64,000 nt of DNA from Corynebacterium glaucum (GTDB lineage: Bacteria > Actinomycetota > Actinomycetes > Mycobacteriales > Mycobacteriaceae), in assembly GCF_030408855.1 (NCBI RefSeq), contig NZ_CP047358.1, positions 1,240,001-1,304,000 on the forward strand. Reading direction: 5' to 3'. Of this stretch, positions 16,917 to 25,525 are shown piece after piece. Each line of letters starts with the position of its first letter. Position 1 is the first letter of the stretch. The translations under genes and the position numbers were made by a program. A model generated the notes under the pieces. The model ran no database searches and was not told the origin of the DNA. It saw nothing but the letters and a program-made list of their open reading frames with translations.

Positions 16917-18458
16917 TCAAGCAGCATACCCGCGACGGGAAACAATGATCGCCCCAACCATGGTTGCAATGCCGAGCGCGACAAGCACCCATTCAAGGGG
17001 CGCGCCGATTTTGACTGCGGGTGTGATGCGATCCCGCAGTGGCAGGTCCTCGACCAGACGCGCTGGTTGAAAGATTTCCGAGTGTTGGGACACCGTGCCG
17101 TCTGGGTGCACGATGGCGGAGACACCGGAGGTTGCCGCGACGATAACGGCGCGATCCAGTTCAATCGCGCGCATCCGGCTCATCGCCAACTGTTGGTAGG
17201 TCATGTCCGTGAACCCGAAGGTGGCGTTGTTGGTCGGGGTTGCCAGCAGTTGCGCACCGTTTCGCACGGCCAGGCGGTAGGCGGGGTCCTCCGCAACTTC
17301 GTAGCAAGTGGCAACGCCCACCATGACATTGCCCATGCGCACCACTCCCGGACCATCGCCAGGTTTGAAATCGCCGGCAAGGTCAACGAGATCCGAGAAG
17401 TTGCGGAAGAAATCGCGCATCGGCATGTATTCGCCGAACGGCTGCAAGAAGCGCTTGTAGTGGTAGTCCCCTGGCCCGGTCTCCGGGTCGAAAACGACCA
17501 TAGTGTTGCGGGCGCCGACCTCATCGCGGGTCAGGGTGCCGACGAGCAGCGGTGCGTCGATAGCGCTCACTGCTTCGTCGATAAGCGCTGCGGCGTCGGA
17601 ATCCATGAAGGGGTTGACATCCGAGGCGTTCTCCGGCCAGATCACGAGATCTAGCGGTGTCCCCGCTGCGCGAGCTTCCTCGCCCAGCTGGATGGTCTGA
17701 TTGACGTGGTTTGCCAGCACGGCGCGGCGCTGCGCGTTAAAGTCCAGGCCCATTCGCGGGACATTGCCCTGCACCGCTGCGGCGCGAACCTCGCCCGTGG
17801 TGCGCGAATCAAGGTTCACACCGGCTCCTGCAGCAAGGCCGAGAAGCAGAGGGAGCGCAACGCACGCCGCGGCAGTCAGGCGCTGCGCTCCGCGAGTGGC
17901 GACAAGCGCTACCGCGCCCACCCCGACAAGCACCGCCGCCAAGGTAACCAACACTGGCCCACCCCAGGCCGCAAGATTGGCCAGTGGGCCGTTGATCTGG
18001 CCCCACGCCAACCGCACCCACGAAAATCCGCCAAACGGGAACGACGAACGGAGGAACTCAACTGCGACGTACACCAACGAGAACGCAACGAATCCGTAGC
18101 GCCACCTGGCCACCAGCACGCCGAAGACACCGGTGATGATCCCGTAGAGCGCCAGCGTGATCGAGAGCGCGACATAGGGCATCGCCCCGACAAACTCACC
18201 GATCCACGGCAGCAGGAACAGGTAGCAAAACACGGTGTGCGTGAACCCGAGCAGCGCGCCGAAGCGGTCGGTGGGACGCTCCTGGGCCTCGCCCGCCATA
18301 CCAAGCGCACGGGTCGCCGAGCGCGGCCACGGCATGAGCACGAGATACAACAGCGCGATGCCGAGCAGCGCTGCCCACCAATAGCCAATCGGCTCGTACG
18401 AGAGGTACACCAGCCAGCCGGAAATGGCGGCGAGTCCGAAGCGTAGAAACGCGGTCAT
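16917..18458 (-). CDS. lnt: Apolipoprotein N-acyltransferase
   Basis: Adds the third acyl chain to the N-terminal cysteine of lipoproteins at the outer face of the membrane. In the 513-residue protein an N-terminal block of six or so membrane segments (to about residue 205) precedes a nitrilase-type domain. The catalytic Glu is in VIWPENASD (about 271), the Lys in YHYKRFLQPFGEYMP (about 335) and the Cys in VGVATCYEVAEDP (about 390). A last membrane segment follows. Together with ppm it matches domain D1 plus D2 of Mycobacterium Ppm1. It starts 3 bases after the fxsA stop. Confidence 0.95.
   Translation of the reverse strand: MTAFLRFGLAAISGWLVYLSYEPIGYWWAALLGIALLYLVLMPWPRSATRALGMAGEAQERPTDRFGALLGFTHTVFCYLFLLPWIGEFVGAMPYVALSITLALYGIITGVFGVLVARWRYGFVAFSLVYVAVEFLRSSFPFGGFSWVRLAWGQINGPLANLAAWGGPVLVTLAAVLVGVGAVALVATRGAQRLTAAACVALPLLLGLAAGAGVNLDSRTTGEVRAAAVQGNVPRMGLDFNAQRRAVLANHVNQTIQLGEEARAAGTPLDLVIWPENASDVNPFMDSDAAALIDEAVSAIDAPLLVGTLTRDEVGARNTMVVFDPETGPGDYHYKRFLQPFGEYMPMRDFFRNFSDLVDLAGDFKPGDGPGVVRMGNVMVGVATCYEVAEDPAYRLAVRNGAQLLATPTNNATFGFTDMTYQQLAMSRMRAIELDRAVIVAATSGVSAIVHPDGTVSQHSEIFQPARLVEDLPLRDRITPAVKIGAPLEWVLVALGIATMVGAIIVSRRGYAA
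17576..17586 (+). repeat. CGTCGATAAGC copy 4
   Basis: Exact copy lying antisense inside lnt. Confidence 0.8.
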
Positions 18459-18461
18459 GCT

Positions 18462-19037
18462 CTAACCCTCGCGGTGCCCATTACGTGGGTCGTCGTTTGG
18501 CTTCGGACGCTCGTTGCTCTCCATGCGGTACCAGCGCTCGAGTTCGTCCGCGTCGATCACCTCGTGGTCGGGCTGCGATTCGCGCTGTGCGGCACCGGAC
18601 GGCTCGCCGGCGGTGTTGCCGGGCTGGGTGAACGTCCCGTAGCTCGTGCGCCGCTGCGACATTGGCGAGGATTCGTAGAGACGGACGCTGAAGTTCTCCA
18701 TAGATTGCTGGACGCTGGCGTTCAAACTGCGCCGCATCAGCGCACGAGTGGGTGGGAAGATCATGAGCAGACCAATTGCCGTGCTGACGAAACCGGGCAG
18801 CACACACAACACCCATCCCACCAGCAGGATCGCTGAGTCCCCCGCAAGCTTGCCGACGGATGACCGCCCACGCGCCGCAGAGGCAAACGTGGAGCGCAGC
18901 GAAAGGTTCGCAGCCAAGATCCCGAACACCATCAGGGCGAATAGCGCGAGAAAGGCCCACCCGACGCCGATGAGTTTGGCCACACCGATGAACGCTAGGA
19001 CTTCAACGGCAAAGTACGCGAAGAGAAGCAGCGGCAT
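18462..19037 (-). CDS. fxsA: FxsA-family membrane protein
   Basis: The 191-residue protein begins PLLLFAYFAVEVLAFIGVAKLIGVGWAFLALF, the typical first two membrane segments of FxsA, and has a later hairpin (AILLVGWVLCVLPGFVSTAIGLLMIFPPTR). The C-terminal 70 residues are polar and probably cytoplasmic. In E. coli FxsA relieves phage F exclusion; its normal role is unknown. The ATG at 19037 gives homology from residue 1, and the 25-codon longer frame does not. The fxsA-lnt-ppm neighbourhood is conserved in mycobacteria. Confidence 0.88.
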   Translation of the reverse strand: MPLLLFAYFAVEVLAFIGVAKLIGVGWAFLALFALMVFGILAANLSLRSTFASAARGRSSVGKLAGDSAILLVGWVLCVLPGFVSTAIGLLMIFPPTRALMRRSLNASVQQSMENFSVRLYESSPMSQRRTSYGTFTQPGNTAGEPSGAAQRESQPDHEVIDADELERWYRMESNERPKPNDDPRNGHREG

Positions 19038-19047
19038 GCGGCTCAGA

Positions 19048-20250
19048 CTACCCGGCGAGGTGACGCACAAGCCATTTCGCATCACCCGCGAGGTGCGTGA
19101 AGTACGGCCCAAAATGGCTCAACCCGGTGCGGCCCAGCACCCGCGGGAAGTTCCTGGCCTGCAGCGGCACATTCCAGGCGCGAGCCAAATCCTGCACGGT
19201 GGAAAACGGCACAAGGTCGTCGTGCTTTGACGCCCACAGCCGGATCGGAATTCGCAGCGGAGCGCGCAGCCCCAGCGTTGCAGCGTCGAGGTAGGCGGAG
19301 GTGGCCGGCAGGTCGTCGAGAAGCTCGGCCATCGGCACCCCGCTGGTCGTCCAATCGCTAGTCGACGCCCAGGGGCGGTGCAGAACCGCTCCGACAGCGC
19401 ACATGCTCGCCTCGGCGAGCACCGCTTCCACGCCCTTAGCGCTCAGGTGCGGCGCAAGCTCAGCCGCAATGCGAGAATCCGCAGCCATCATTCCGGCGAC
19501 CGCATACAAGATCACCACAGAGGCCAACGCGCCGTCGACGTGCTTGAGCATGGCCGTCAGATCGGCTGGTGGGGCACCAACCACCGCGGCTAGCGGCTGC
19601 AGTTCGGGGGCGTACTCCGGCTCCTCCAGCCACGCACCGACCGCCCCGCCACCCTGGGAGAAGCCCCACATGCCGAGGTTGTCCGTGCCAATCCCCAACT
19701 CACGGGCCGCAAGCACCGCGTCCGCCAGCGCACGCGCAGAGGAGACATGGTCGCAATACATCTGCACGTTGCCCTCCGGATCGCGCGGGTGATCGCTCAC
19801 GACCACGTTGGCACCCGAGGCCAACAGCAGATTGATTGCCGGTTGCTCGTAGGCGGCGATGAGATCTACCGGGCGGCTGCGCACCGCAACCCCCACGGTG
19901 CAGGTGTAGGAGGGATCGCAGCGCGGCGCCACACCTTGGGTCGAGGGGGCGAACGCCACCGTCGGCCGCGGCCCGGCCCCTTTCCACGGCGTGCGCGACC
20001 GCAACACGACACCGGTCGCGGTAAGGATGCGGCTGCGCCGATCGGAAGTGGCGTAAGAAATCCGCCACGCGTCTGCAGGATTCACCCGCGTCCTCAACCC
20101 AACTGGCTCCACCCGAGTCGAATCAAGCAGCGTGCCCGGTCGCAGGCCAGTAAGCCACGTCGCCACCTCGAACTCGGGATCGGTTACGGGACGCTCATGC
20201 ACAAGCCCCAGCACGAATCCGGCGCATGTCCGCGCCACTGGTCCAAACAT
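19048..20250 (-). CDS. Secretory-lipase-family alpha/beta hydrolase
   Basis: The protein (400 residues from the ATG at 20250) fits the LIP lipase family. It has the nucleophile elbow MWGFSQGGGA with the catalytic Ser, the oxyanion block ANVVVSDHPRD, an Asp candidate in WASKHDDLVPF and a late His in GLSHFGPYF. Substrates should be short- or long-chain lipid esters. The start is uncertain: a frame open to 20337 would overlap the SDR gene by 82 bases, whereas 20250 lies just past the SDR stop. Neither start gives a convincing Sec signal peptide, which is unusual for a family that is normally exported. Confidence 0.78.
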   Translation of the reverse strand: MFGPVARTCAGFVLGLVHERPVTDPEFEVATWLTGLRPGTLLDSTRVEPVGLRTRVNPADAWRISYATSDRRSRILTATGVVLRSRTPWKGAGPRPTVAFAPSTQGVAPRCDPSYTCTVGVAVRSRPVDLIAAYEQPAINLLLASGANVVVSDHPRDPEGNVQMYCDHVSSARALADAVLAARELGIGTDNLGMWGFSQGGGAVGAWLEEPEYAPELQPLAAVVGAPPADLTAMLKHVDGALASVVILYAVAGMMAADSRIAAELAPHLSAKGVEAVLAEASMCAVGAVLHRPWASTSDWTTSGVPMAELLDDLPATSAYLDAATLGLRAPLRIPIRLWASKHDDLVPFSTVQDLARAWNVPLQARNFPRVLGRTGLSHFGPYFTHLAGDAKWLVRHLAG

Positions 20251-20255
20251 CGCAA

Positions 20256-20990
20256 CTACCGCGGCATGTGCCGCCAGATCGGACGCGGCACAAGCCGCAT
20301 CACCATCGCCAGCACTGCTAACGGGCGTGGGATCCACACGGTTACACTTCGACCGCGCGCCGTGGCTCGCCCGGCGGCCTCCACTACCGAGTCAGCGAGC
20401 TGGTCAGGGGCTACCGACATCACCGCCGGCTTCATGCCCGCGGTCATTGAACCAATGACAAACCCAGGTCGAGCCGTAATCAAATGCAGAGCGCTGCCGT
20501 GCAAGCGATCCGCCAACCCTTGGCAGAACGCGTCGAGGCCAGCCTTCGTCGATCCGTAGACATAGTTCGCGCGCCTGGCCCGCCACCCAGCGATGGACGA
20601 GAAGGCGAAAATCTCACCGTGTTCCATGGCGTCGGCAAGCACTGTGAGCATCGAGACCTGCGCGAGGTAGTCCACCTCGGCGATGCGCACCGCCTCACCC
20701 TCGTTCTGCTCCGCACGGGCCTGGTCGCCCAAAATCCCGAACGCCACGATCGCAGTGGTCAGGTACTCTACGGACTCTACGAGCGCACGGTGTGAGGCGA
20801 GGTCGGTCGCCTCAAACTCCACCACCCGCACGGATCGGGCTCCAGCATCGAGCAATCGCTTTTCGACGGCACCTTGAACCGCCACATTCCGCAGCGCGGC
20901 GACCACATCCCGGCCAGCGCACAGGCGCGTGGCCACTTCCCCGCCGATGTCGCTTGTCGCACCCAGCAGCAGGATGGTGCCGTCGCTCAT
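20256..20990 (-). CDS. Short-chain dehydrogenase similar to DprE2
   Basis: The 244-residue SDR has the cofactor motif LLGATSDIGGEVATRL, an active-site triad of Ser in FAFSSIAGWRARRAN with YVYGSTK, and the C-terminal end MVMRLVPRPIWRHMPR. Both the SSVAG-x-R-x-RR-x-N-x-VYGSTKAG core and the closing RxxPRxIxRxxP resemble DprE2, the second half of the decaprenyl-phosphoryl-ribose epimerase used for arabinogalactan. No DprE1 partner lies nearby, so it may be a paralogue acting on another lipid-linked sugar. The ATG at 20990 follows the M24 peptidase stop by 13 bases. Confidence 0.8.
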   Translation of the reverse strand: MSDGTILLLGATSDIGGEVATRLCAGRDVVAALRNVAVQGAVEKRLLDAGARSVRVVEFEATDLASHRALVESVEYLTTAIVAFGILGDQARAEQNEGEAVRIAEVDYLAQVSMLTVLADAMEHGEIFAFSSIAGWRARRANYVYGSTKAGLDAFCQGLADRLHGSALHLITARPGFVIGSMTAGMKPAVMSVAPDQLADSVVEAAGRATARGRSVTVWIPRPLAVLAMVMRLVPRPIWRHMPR

Positions 20991-21003
20991 TTCGCGCCGA
21001 GCC

Positions 21004-22131
21004 CTACCCATGCGCAACCTCCCTCGGCTGGTGGTTCAGCGGGACCGCTGCAGCGGCGCCAAGCTGGACGATGTCCTCGATGCGCATACCCCACCTACCA
21101 GGGACGTAGATGCCCGGCTCGATCGAGAAGACCATGCCTTCTTCGAGCACTACGTCGCTGCCGTCGATGATGAATGGTGCCTCGTGCACCGCAAGCCCAA
21201 TGCCGTGACCGAGACGGTGGGTGAAAAACCTGCCGTAACCACCCTGCGTGATGATGTCGCGAGCAACCGCATCGAGTTCACCGGCGGTCATCCCCGGCCG
21301 GGCTGCCTCCACCGCGGCCTGCTGGGCGCGGTGCAGCACCTCGTACGCGGTGAGGAACTCTGGATCCACCTCGCCACCTGCCCCATCGCCATCTGTCCCC
21401 TCGGTGCCACGCACCACGTACGTGCGGGTGCAGTCAGAGTGATAGCCCGAATCGAGCGTGCCGCCAATATCCACCACCACCGGATCGCCGGGCTCTAGAA
21501 CCCGATCCGAAAAGTCGTGGTGCGGGTTCGCCCCGTTGGGCCCGGAGCCCACAATGACGAAGTCAGCGCGAACATGCTGAGCTTTGATGAGTTCACGGAG
21601 CTGGTCTGCTACTGCGATCTCAGTCGCGCCGGGCACGAGCAGCTCTGGCACGCGGGCGTGCACCGCGTCGATTGCCTCGCCCGCACGCGTCAATTCGGCG
21701 ACCTCACCGGCGTCCTTCACCAAGAAGCAGGAACGCACTCCGGGAGAAAGCGCACGAGTTGGCACCCGCGCCTGGAGTTCGAAAACGTGGTCCGCAGTCA
21801 GCGACGCACCGAGCTCGACGACACCGTCGCCCACCCACGACTGCACCAAGGCGTACGGGTTGTTCCCATCGCGCCACCCAACGACTTCAACCCCATCCAG
21901 CGCGGCCTCATGGCACAGCGTCGCCACGTCCGTCATCGGTGCCACCACCCGGAATCCGCCCGGTCCCGCCACAAACGCGGTCAGCCGCTCGTGCGAGTGC
22001 ATCGCCGAGCCGGTCAGGTACTCGAACTCCGCGCCGGTGCCCAACACCACTCCGCCAATCCCTGCGGCTGCAACTGCTTCGGCAAGCGCTCGGCGGCGTG
22101 TCTCATATACGCCATTGTCGAAATACGGCAT
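21004..22131 (-). CDS. M24-family Xaa-Pro dipeptidase/aminopeptidase
   Basis: The 375-residue protein has a creatinase-type N-terminal domain (1-150) and a pita-bread metallopeptidase domain. The five metal ligands are visible: Asp in VVDIGGTLDSGYHSDCTRTY (two Asp), His in THRLGHGIGLAVHEAPF, Glu in FSIEPGIYV, and Glu in RIEDIV. It should cleave dipeptides or peptides with proline in second position, in the cytoplasm with two Mn2+ or Co2+. It lies beside helY as PepE does in M. tuberculosis. TACGAT (22138-22143) is 6 bases before the ATG, suggesting a leaderless mRNA that heads the operon leading to ppm. Confidence 0.92.
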   Translation of the reverse strand: MPYFDNGVYETRRRALAEAVAAAGIGGVVLGTGAEFEYLTGSAMHSHERLTAFVAGPGGFRVVAPMTDVATLCHEAALDGVEVVGWRDGNNPYALVQSWVGDGVVELGASLTADHVFELQARVPTRALSPGVRSCFLVKDAGEVAELTRAGEAIDAVHARVPELLVPGATEIAVADQLRELIKAQHVRADFVIVGSGPNGANPHHDFSDRVLEPGDPVVVDIGGTLDSGYHSDCTRTYVVRGTEGTDGDGAGGEVDPEFLTAYEVLHRAQQAAVEAARPGMTAGELDAVARDIITQGGYGRFFTHRLGHGIGLAVHEAPFIIDGSDVVLEEGMVFSIEPGIYVPGRWGMRIEDIVQLGAAAAVPLNHQPREVAHG

Positions 22132-22137
22132 GGATTC

Positions 22138-22155
22138 ATCGTAGGTGGATAGACT
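22138..22155. promoter_or_regulatory. Divergent -10 elements for the M24 peptidase and the trypsin-like protease
   Basis: TACGAT (22138-22143, minus) and TAGACT (22150-22155, plus) are back to back. They lie 6 and 7 bases before the two start codons, consistent with leaderless transcription in both directions. Confidence 0.55.
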
Positions 22156-22162
22156 GCTCTCC

Positions 22163-22741
22163 GTGCTCCTCTCCCCCGCTCACATCGCCAAGCTCGCCGG
22201 CTCCGGCGGATACTGCACTGGCACCTTGATCGGGCCCCAATCAGTGCTCACCTGCGCACACTACTTCCGGTCCAGGGAAGACACCCTCTCGTCCGTCACG
22301 TGCCACGTCGCAGGCCAACGCCGCCGAATTGCGCAGCTCGACCGCCTTCCCGGCACCGACATCGCCGTCGTGAAGCTCAGCAAACCTATTCGCGGCATCG
22401 ACGACTTCCCCACCTTCGGGCCGCCTCCGGGCCCGCTCGCCCCGACTGTCACCCTCGGTTTCGGCGGAGCCGCAGCGCAGCCCGCGGGCCGCGTAGGTCG
22501 CTACATCACCTCACTGCCGATCGCCGCGTCGCGCTCGCTCGCCACCATCGTGCGCCCGGCAGGGATCATCCTCAACGCTCCGCGGGCAGTCAAGGGAGAC
22601 TCAGGGGGCCCAGTGCTTGTCGACGGCCACGTCGTCGCCGTCCAATCACTCATCCTGGAACTCTTCGGCGTGAACCTCGGGATGGCAACGGTTTCGTTGG
22701 TGGATGCTGAGGCGGTGCAACGGATCGTCGATAAGCATTGA
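22163..22741 (+). CDS. Trypsin-like serine protease (S1 family), short
   Basis: The 192-residue protein has the full S1 triad: H33 in VLTCAHY, D66 in GTDIAVVKL and S147 in KGDSGGPVL. It is a compact domain with no PDZ and, from this start, no signal peptide or membrane anchor, so its location is puzzling. I chose the GTG at 22163 because TAGACT lies 7 bases before it; a GTG six codons upstream (22145) would sit on that hexamer. One cysteine pair could form a disulfide (C18 and C31), the classic pair around the catalytic His. The gene ends in a repeat copy just before its stop. Confidence 0.88.
   Translation: MLLSPAHIAKLAGSGGYCTGTLIGPQSVLTCAHYFRSREDTLSSVTCHVAGQRRRIAQLDRLPGTDIAVVKLSKPIRGIDDFPTFGPPPGPLAPTVTLGFGGAAAQPAGRVGRYITSLPIAASRSLATIVRPAGIILNAPRAVKGDSGGPVLVDGHVVAVQSLILELFGVNLGMATVSLVDAEAVQRIVDKH
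22726..22736 (+). repeat. CGTCGATAAGC copy 5
   Basis: Exact copy in the last codons of the protease gene (Val-Asp-Lys-His before the stop). Confidence 0.8.
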
Positions 22742-22754
22742 GCTCTAGCGAACT

Positions 22755-25520
22755 CTAGTTGCCGATGGCGACGACACCGCGGCGAATCGCGTCGATGGCG
22801 CGGTTCGCGTTGCGGCGGATCTCATCCGAGTAGCCCGTGTTGTGCACCTGCTCGAGCAAGTCGATGACCTGACGGCACCAGCGCACAAAGTCGCCAGCGG
22901 TGAGTTCGGCGCCCGACTCCGCTGCGGCTGCGAGAGCGTAGCCCAGCGGCGCGCCGGCCGTCCACTGGTGGATGGAGAGCGCGAATCCGGCATCCGGCAT
23001 GCGGGTGATCGGCAGCTGGTGGCGCTGCTCGTCGGAGACCAGCTCGTTGTAGATGCGCATGGTCTCATTCATGGCGTCCGCCATCGCCTCGGTAGCGACC
23101 TCCGGGGAGCCGCCTGTGGCCTTGCGGTTCTCAAACACCACCATGGAGGCAACCCCGGCGAGCTCGGCGGGGTCGAGATCATCCCAGATACCCCGCTTGA
23201 GACATTGCGCGACGAGCAGGTCGGAGACGTTGTGGATGCGTGCAAGGCGTTCGCCCTCGTCGGTCACCTGCGGCTCGCCGTCGATGACCTCGACGTAGTC
23301 CATCTCGGTGAGCAGGCCGATGATGCGCTCGAAGGTACGACCCAACGTGTCGGTCGACGCGTCGACGCGGCGCGAGAGCTTTGCCAGCTTGCGCTCCTCG
23401 CGCACCAGCTCCTCGCCGACGCGGGCGAGCATCTCGCGGTCCGTGGCTGGCCAGTGGTGCACGGGGTGGTTGCGGATCGCCTCACGCAGCGCGAGCACCT
23501 GCTTGTTCGGGCGAGTGCGGGCCTGCGTGCGCATTTTCTTCGGGGCTTTGAAGTTGCCTCGGCGCAGCATGTCGACCACCTTGCGGGTGTGGCGGCGCGG
23601 CTGGTCTTGCATGTGTCGAGGCACCTTGATGCGGCCGACCGGGATCGGCGGGTTCTTGAACGCGTCGGCGCTGATGCGGCCCGACCAGCCCCGCTCCGTG
23701 GTCACCCACGGGCGCGGGTCCTCGGGTTTGCCCGCCGGTTGGACGACGGCGGCGAGCTCCGGATACTTCTTGCCCGGAATGGCGATGACTTCGCCGACCT
23801 GCAGGCGCGCAAGAATCTTTCGAGTCTCTACCTGGCGGTCTTCGACGGACTCGCGCCGGGATTCCTTTTCCGCTTCGGTGAGATCGCGGCGGAGTTCGAG
23901 GTACTCCACCAGCTCGTCGGCGGGGTTCTCGCCCGGGCTTGAAGGCGGTGCGAAGGAAGCGATGTCACGCTCGAGCTGCGTGCGAAGCTTTGCCACCTTT
24001 GATTCAAGACGTTCGATGTCGCGCACCTCGCCGACCACAGAGCGGTCGGTTTGGAACTGCGCGAAGGACTGCTCAATGAGGCGGATTGAATCGTCGAAGC
24101 CATTCATGCCCAGCATGTTGATGGCCATGTTGTATCCCGGCGTGAACGGTGAAATCAGCGGGTACGTGCGGGTGGAGGCAAGACCCGCAACTTCGCGCGG
24201 ATCCATTGCTGGCGCCCACTGCACTACGGCGTTGCCTATGGTGTCGATGCCGCGTCTGCCCGCGCGTCCGGTCAGTTGGGTGTATTGCCCTGGTGTGAGG
24301 TCGACGTGGGCTTCGCCGTTGAACTTGATCAACTTCTCCAGCACCACGGTGCGTGCCGGCATGTTGATGCCCAGCGCCAACGTTTCGGTGGCGAAGACCA
24401 CCTTCACCAGGCCGCGGACAAACAGCTCCTCCACGATGTGCTTGAATGCTGGCAACATACCTGCGTGGTGGGCGGCAAAACCCCGGGTCCACGCGGTGCG
24501 TAGCTGGCGGTAGTTGAGCACATCGAGATCCTCGGCGGGGATGTCGGCCACGCCGTCGTCGATAATGTTCTTGATCTCTTCTTGCTCTTCGGGTGTGGTG
24601 AGCTCCTTGCGAGAGCGCAGGCATTGGAACAGCGCTCCGTCGCAGCCGGCGCGCGAAAAGATGAAGATGATGGCGGGCAGCATGTCGCGCGATTGCAGGG
24701 CTTGCACCACCTCGGGGCGACCGACAGGGCGGATCCGGTCCTGGCCGCGCTCGTGACCGGAGCGGCGCCCGGCGGCACGGGAACGGAAACCCCTGCCTTC
24801 CTCAAAGTCGCGGCGCCCCTCGTCGGCGCTACCGGCTTCGATGCGCGCGATTGCGTGCTCGAGTTCGCGGTTGACGCGCCCATCGGTGCCCGGCTCGAAG
24901 AGCGGGAACACCTTGCGCCCGACCATCATGTACTGGCTTAAAGGCACCGGACGGTGGTCGGAGACTATCACCGCCGTGTCGCCGCGCACCGTAGCCAACC
25001 ACTCGCCGAATTCTTCCGAGTTGGACACCGTTGCGGACAGTCCGATCATGTTCACCGAGTCGTCCAGGTTGAGGATGATCTCTTCCCACACCGCGCCGCG
25101 GTCGAGGTCCGCGAGGTAGTGGATCTCATCCATCACCACATGGCTGAGCCTGTCGAGCTGGCGGGACTCGGCGTAAATCATGTTGCGCAAGACCTCGGTG
25201 GTCATCACAACGATCTCGGCGGAGCCATTGATGCTCACATCCCCGGTGAGCAGCCCAACTGCGTCCTCGCCGTGCGCGGCAACGAGGTCGTGGTACTTCT
25301 GGTTGCTCAGCGCCTTAATCGGCGTGGTGTAGAAGCACTTTGTGCCGCGAGAGAGTGCGAGTGCGACCGCGAACTCCCCCACCACGGTCTTGCCGGAACC
25401 GGTCGGTGCGCACACCAGCACGCCCCGATCCGCCTCCACGGCCTCGCAGGCTTCAATCTGAAACTGATCGAGCTGAAAGCTTTTCGACGCCGCGTATTCT
25501 GCCAAGAAGGGAGCTGACAT
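22755..25520 (-). CDS. helY: Ski2/Mtr4-like DEAD/DEAH helicase HelY
   Basis: The 921-residue protein is a superfamily 2 RNA helicase. It shows Walker A APTGSGKTVVGEFA (about 39-52), TTPIKALSNQKY, the DEIH box MDEIHYLADLDRG (about 130-142), SATVSN, the motif IV-VI region with FVRGLVKVVFATETLALGINMPA and QLTGRAGRRGID, and a C-terminal DSHCT-type helical domain (about 760-921). It is expected to unwind structured RNA in turnover. TACTCT (25528-25533) 7 bases before the ATG at 25520 suggests its own leaderless promoter inside the tatC 3' end. An 18-codon longer frame overlaps tatC and lacks homology. helY-tatC-tatA order is conserved with Mycobacterium. Confidence 0.94.
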   Translation of the reverse strand: MSAPFLAEYAASKSFQLDQFQIEACEAVEADRGVLVCAPTGSGKTVVGEFAVALALSRGTKCFYTTPIKALSNQKYHDLVAAHGEDAVGLLTGDVSINGSAEIVVMTTEVLRNMIYAESRQLDRLSHVVMDEIHYLADLDRGAVWEEIILNLDDSVNMIGLSATVSNSEEFGEWLATVRGDTAVIVSDHRPVPLSQYMMVGRKVFPLFEPGTDGRVNRELEHAIARIEAGSADEGRRDFEEGRGFRSRAAGRRSGHERGQDRIRPVGRPEVVQALQSRDMLPAIIFIFSRAGCDGALFQCLRSRKELTTPEEQEEIKNIIDDGVADIPAEDLDVLNYRQLRTAWTRGFAAHHAGMLPAFKHIVEELFVRGLVKVVFATETLALGINMPARTVVLEKLIKFNGEAHVDLTPGQYTQLTGRAGRRGIDTIGNAVVQWAPAMDPREVAGLASTRTYPLISPFTPGYNMAINMLGMNGFDDSIRLIEQSFAQFQTDRSVVGEVRDIERLESKVAKLRTQLERDIASFAPPSSPGENPADELVEYLELRRDLTEAEKESRRESVEDRQVETRKILARLQVGEVIAIPGKKYPELAAVVQPAGKPEDPRPWVTTERGWSGRISADAFKNPPIPVGRIKVPRHMQDQPRRHTRKVVDMLRRGNFKAPKKMRTQARTRPNKQVLALREAIRNHPVHHWPATDREMLARVGEELVREERKLAKLSRRVDASTDTLGRTFERIIGLLTEMDYVEVIDGEPQVTDEGERLARIHNVSDLLVAQCLKRGIWDDLDPAELAGVASMVVFENRKATGGSPEVATEAMADAMNETMRIYNELVSDEQRHQLPITRMPDAGFALSIHQWTAGAPLGYALAAAAESGAELTAGDFVRWCRQVIDLLEQVHNTGYSDEIRRNANRAIDAIRRGVVAIGN

Positions 25521-25525
25521 GCTCC

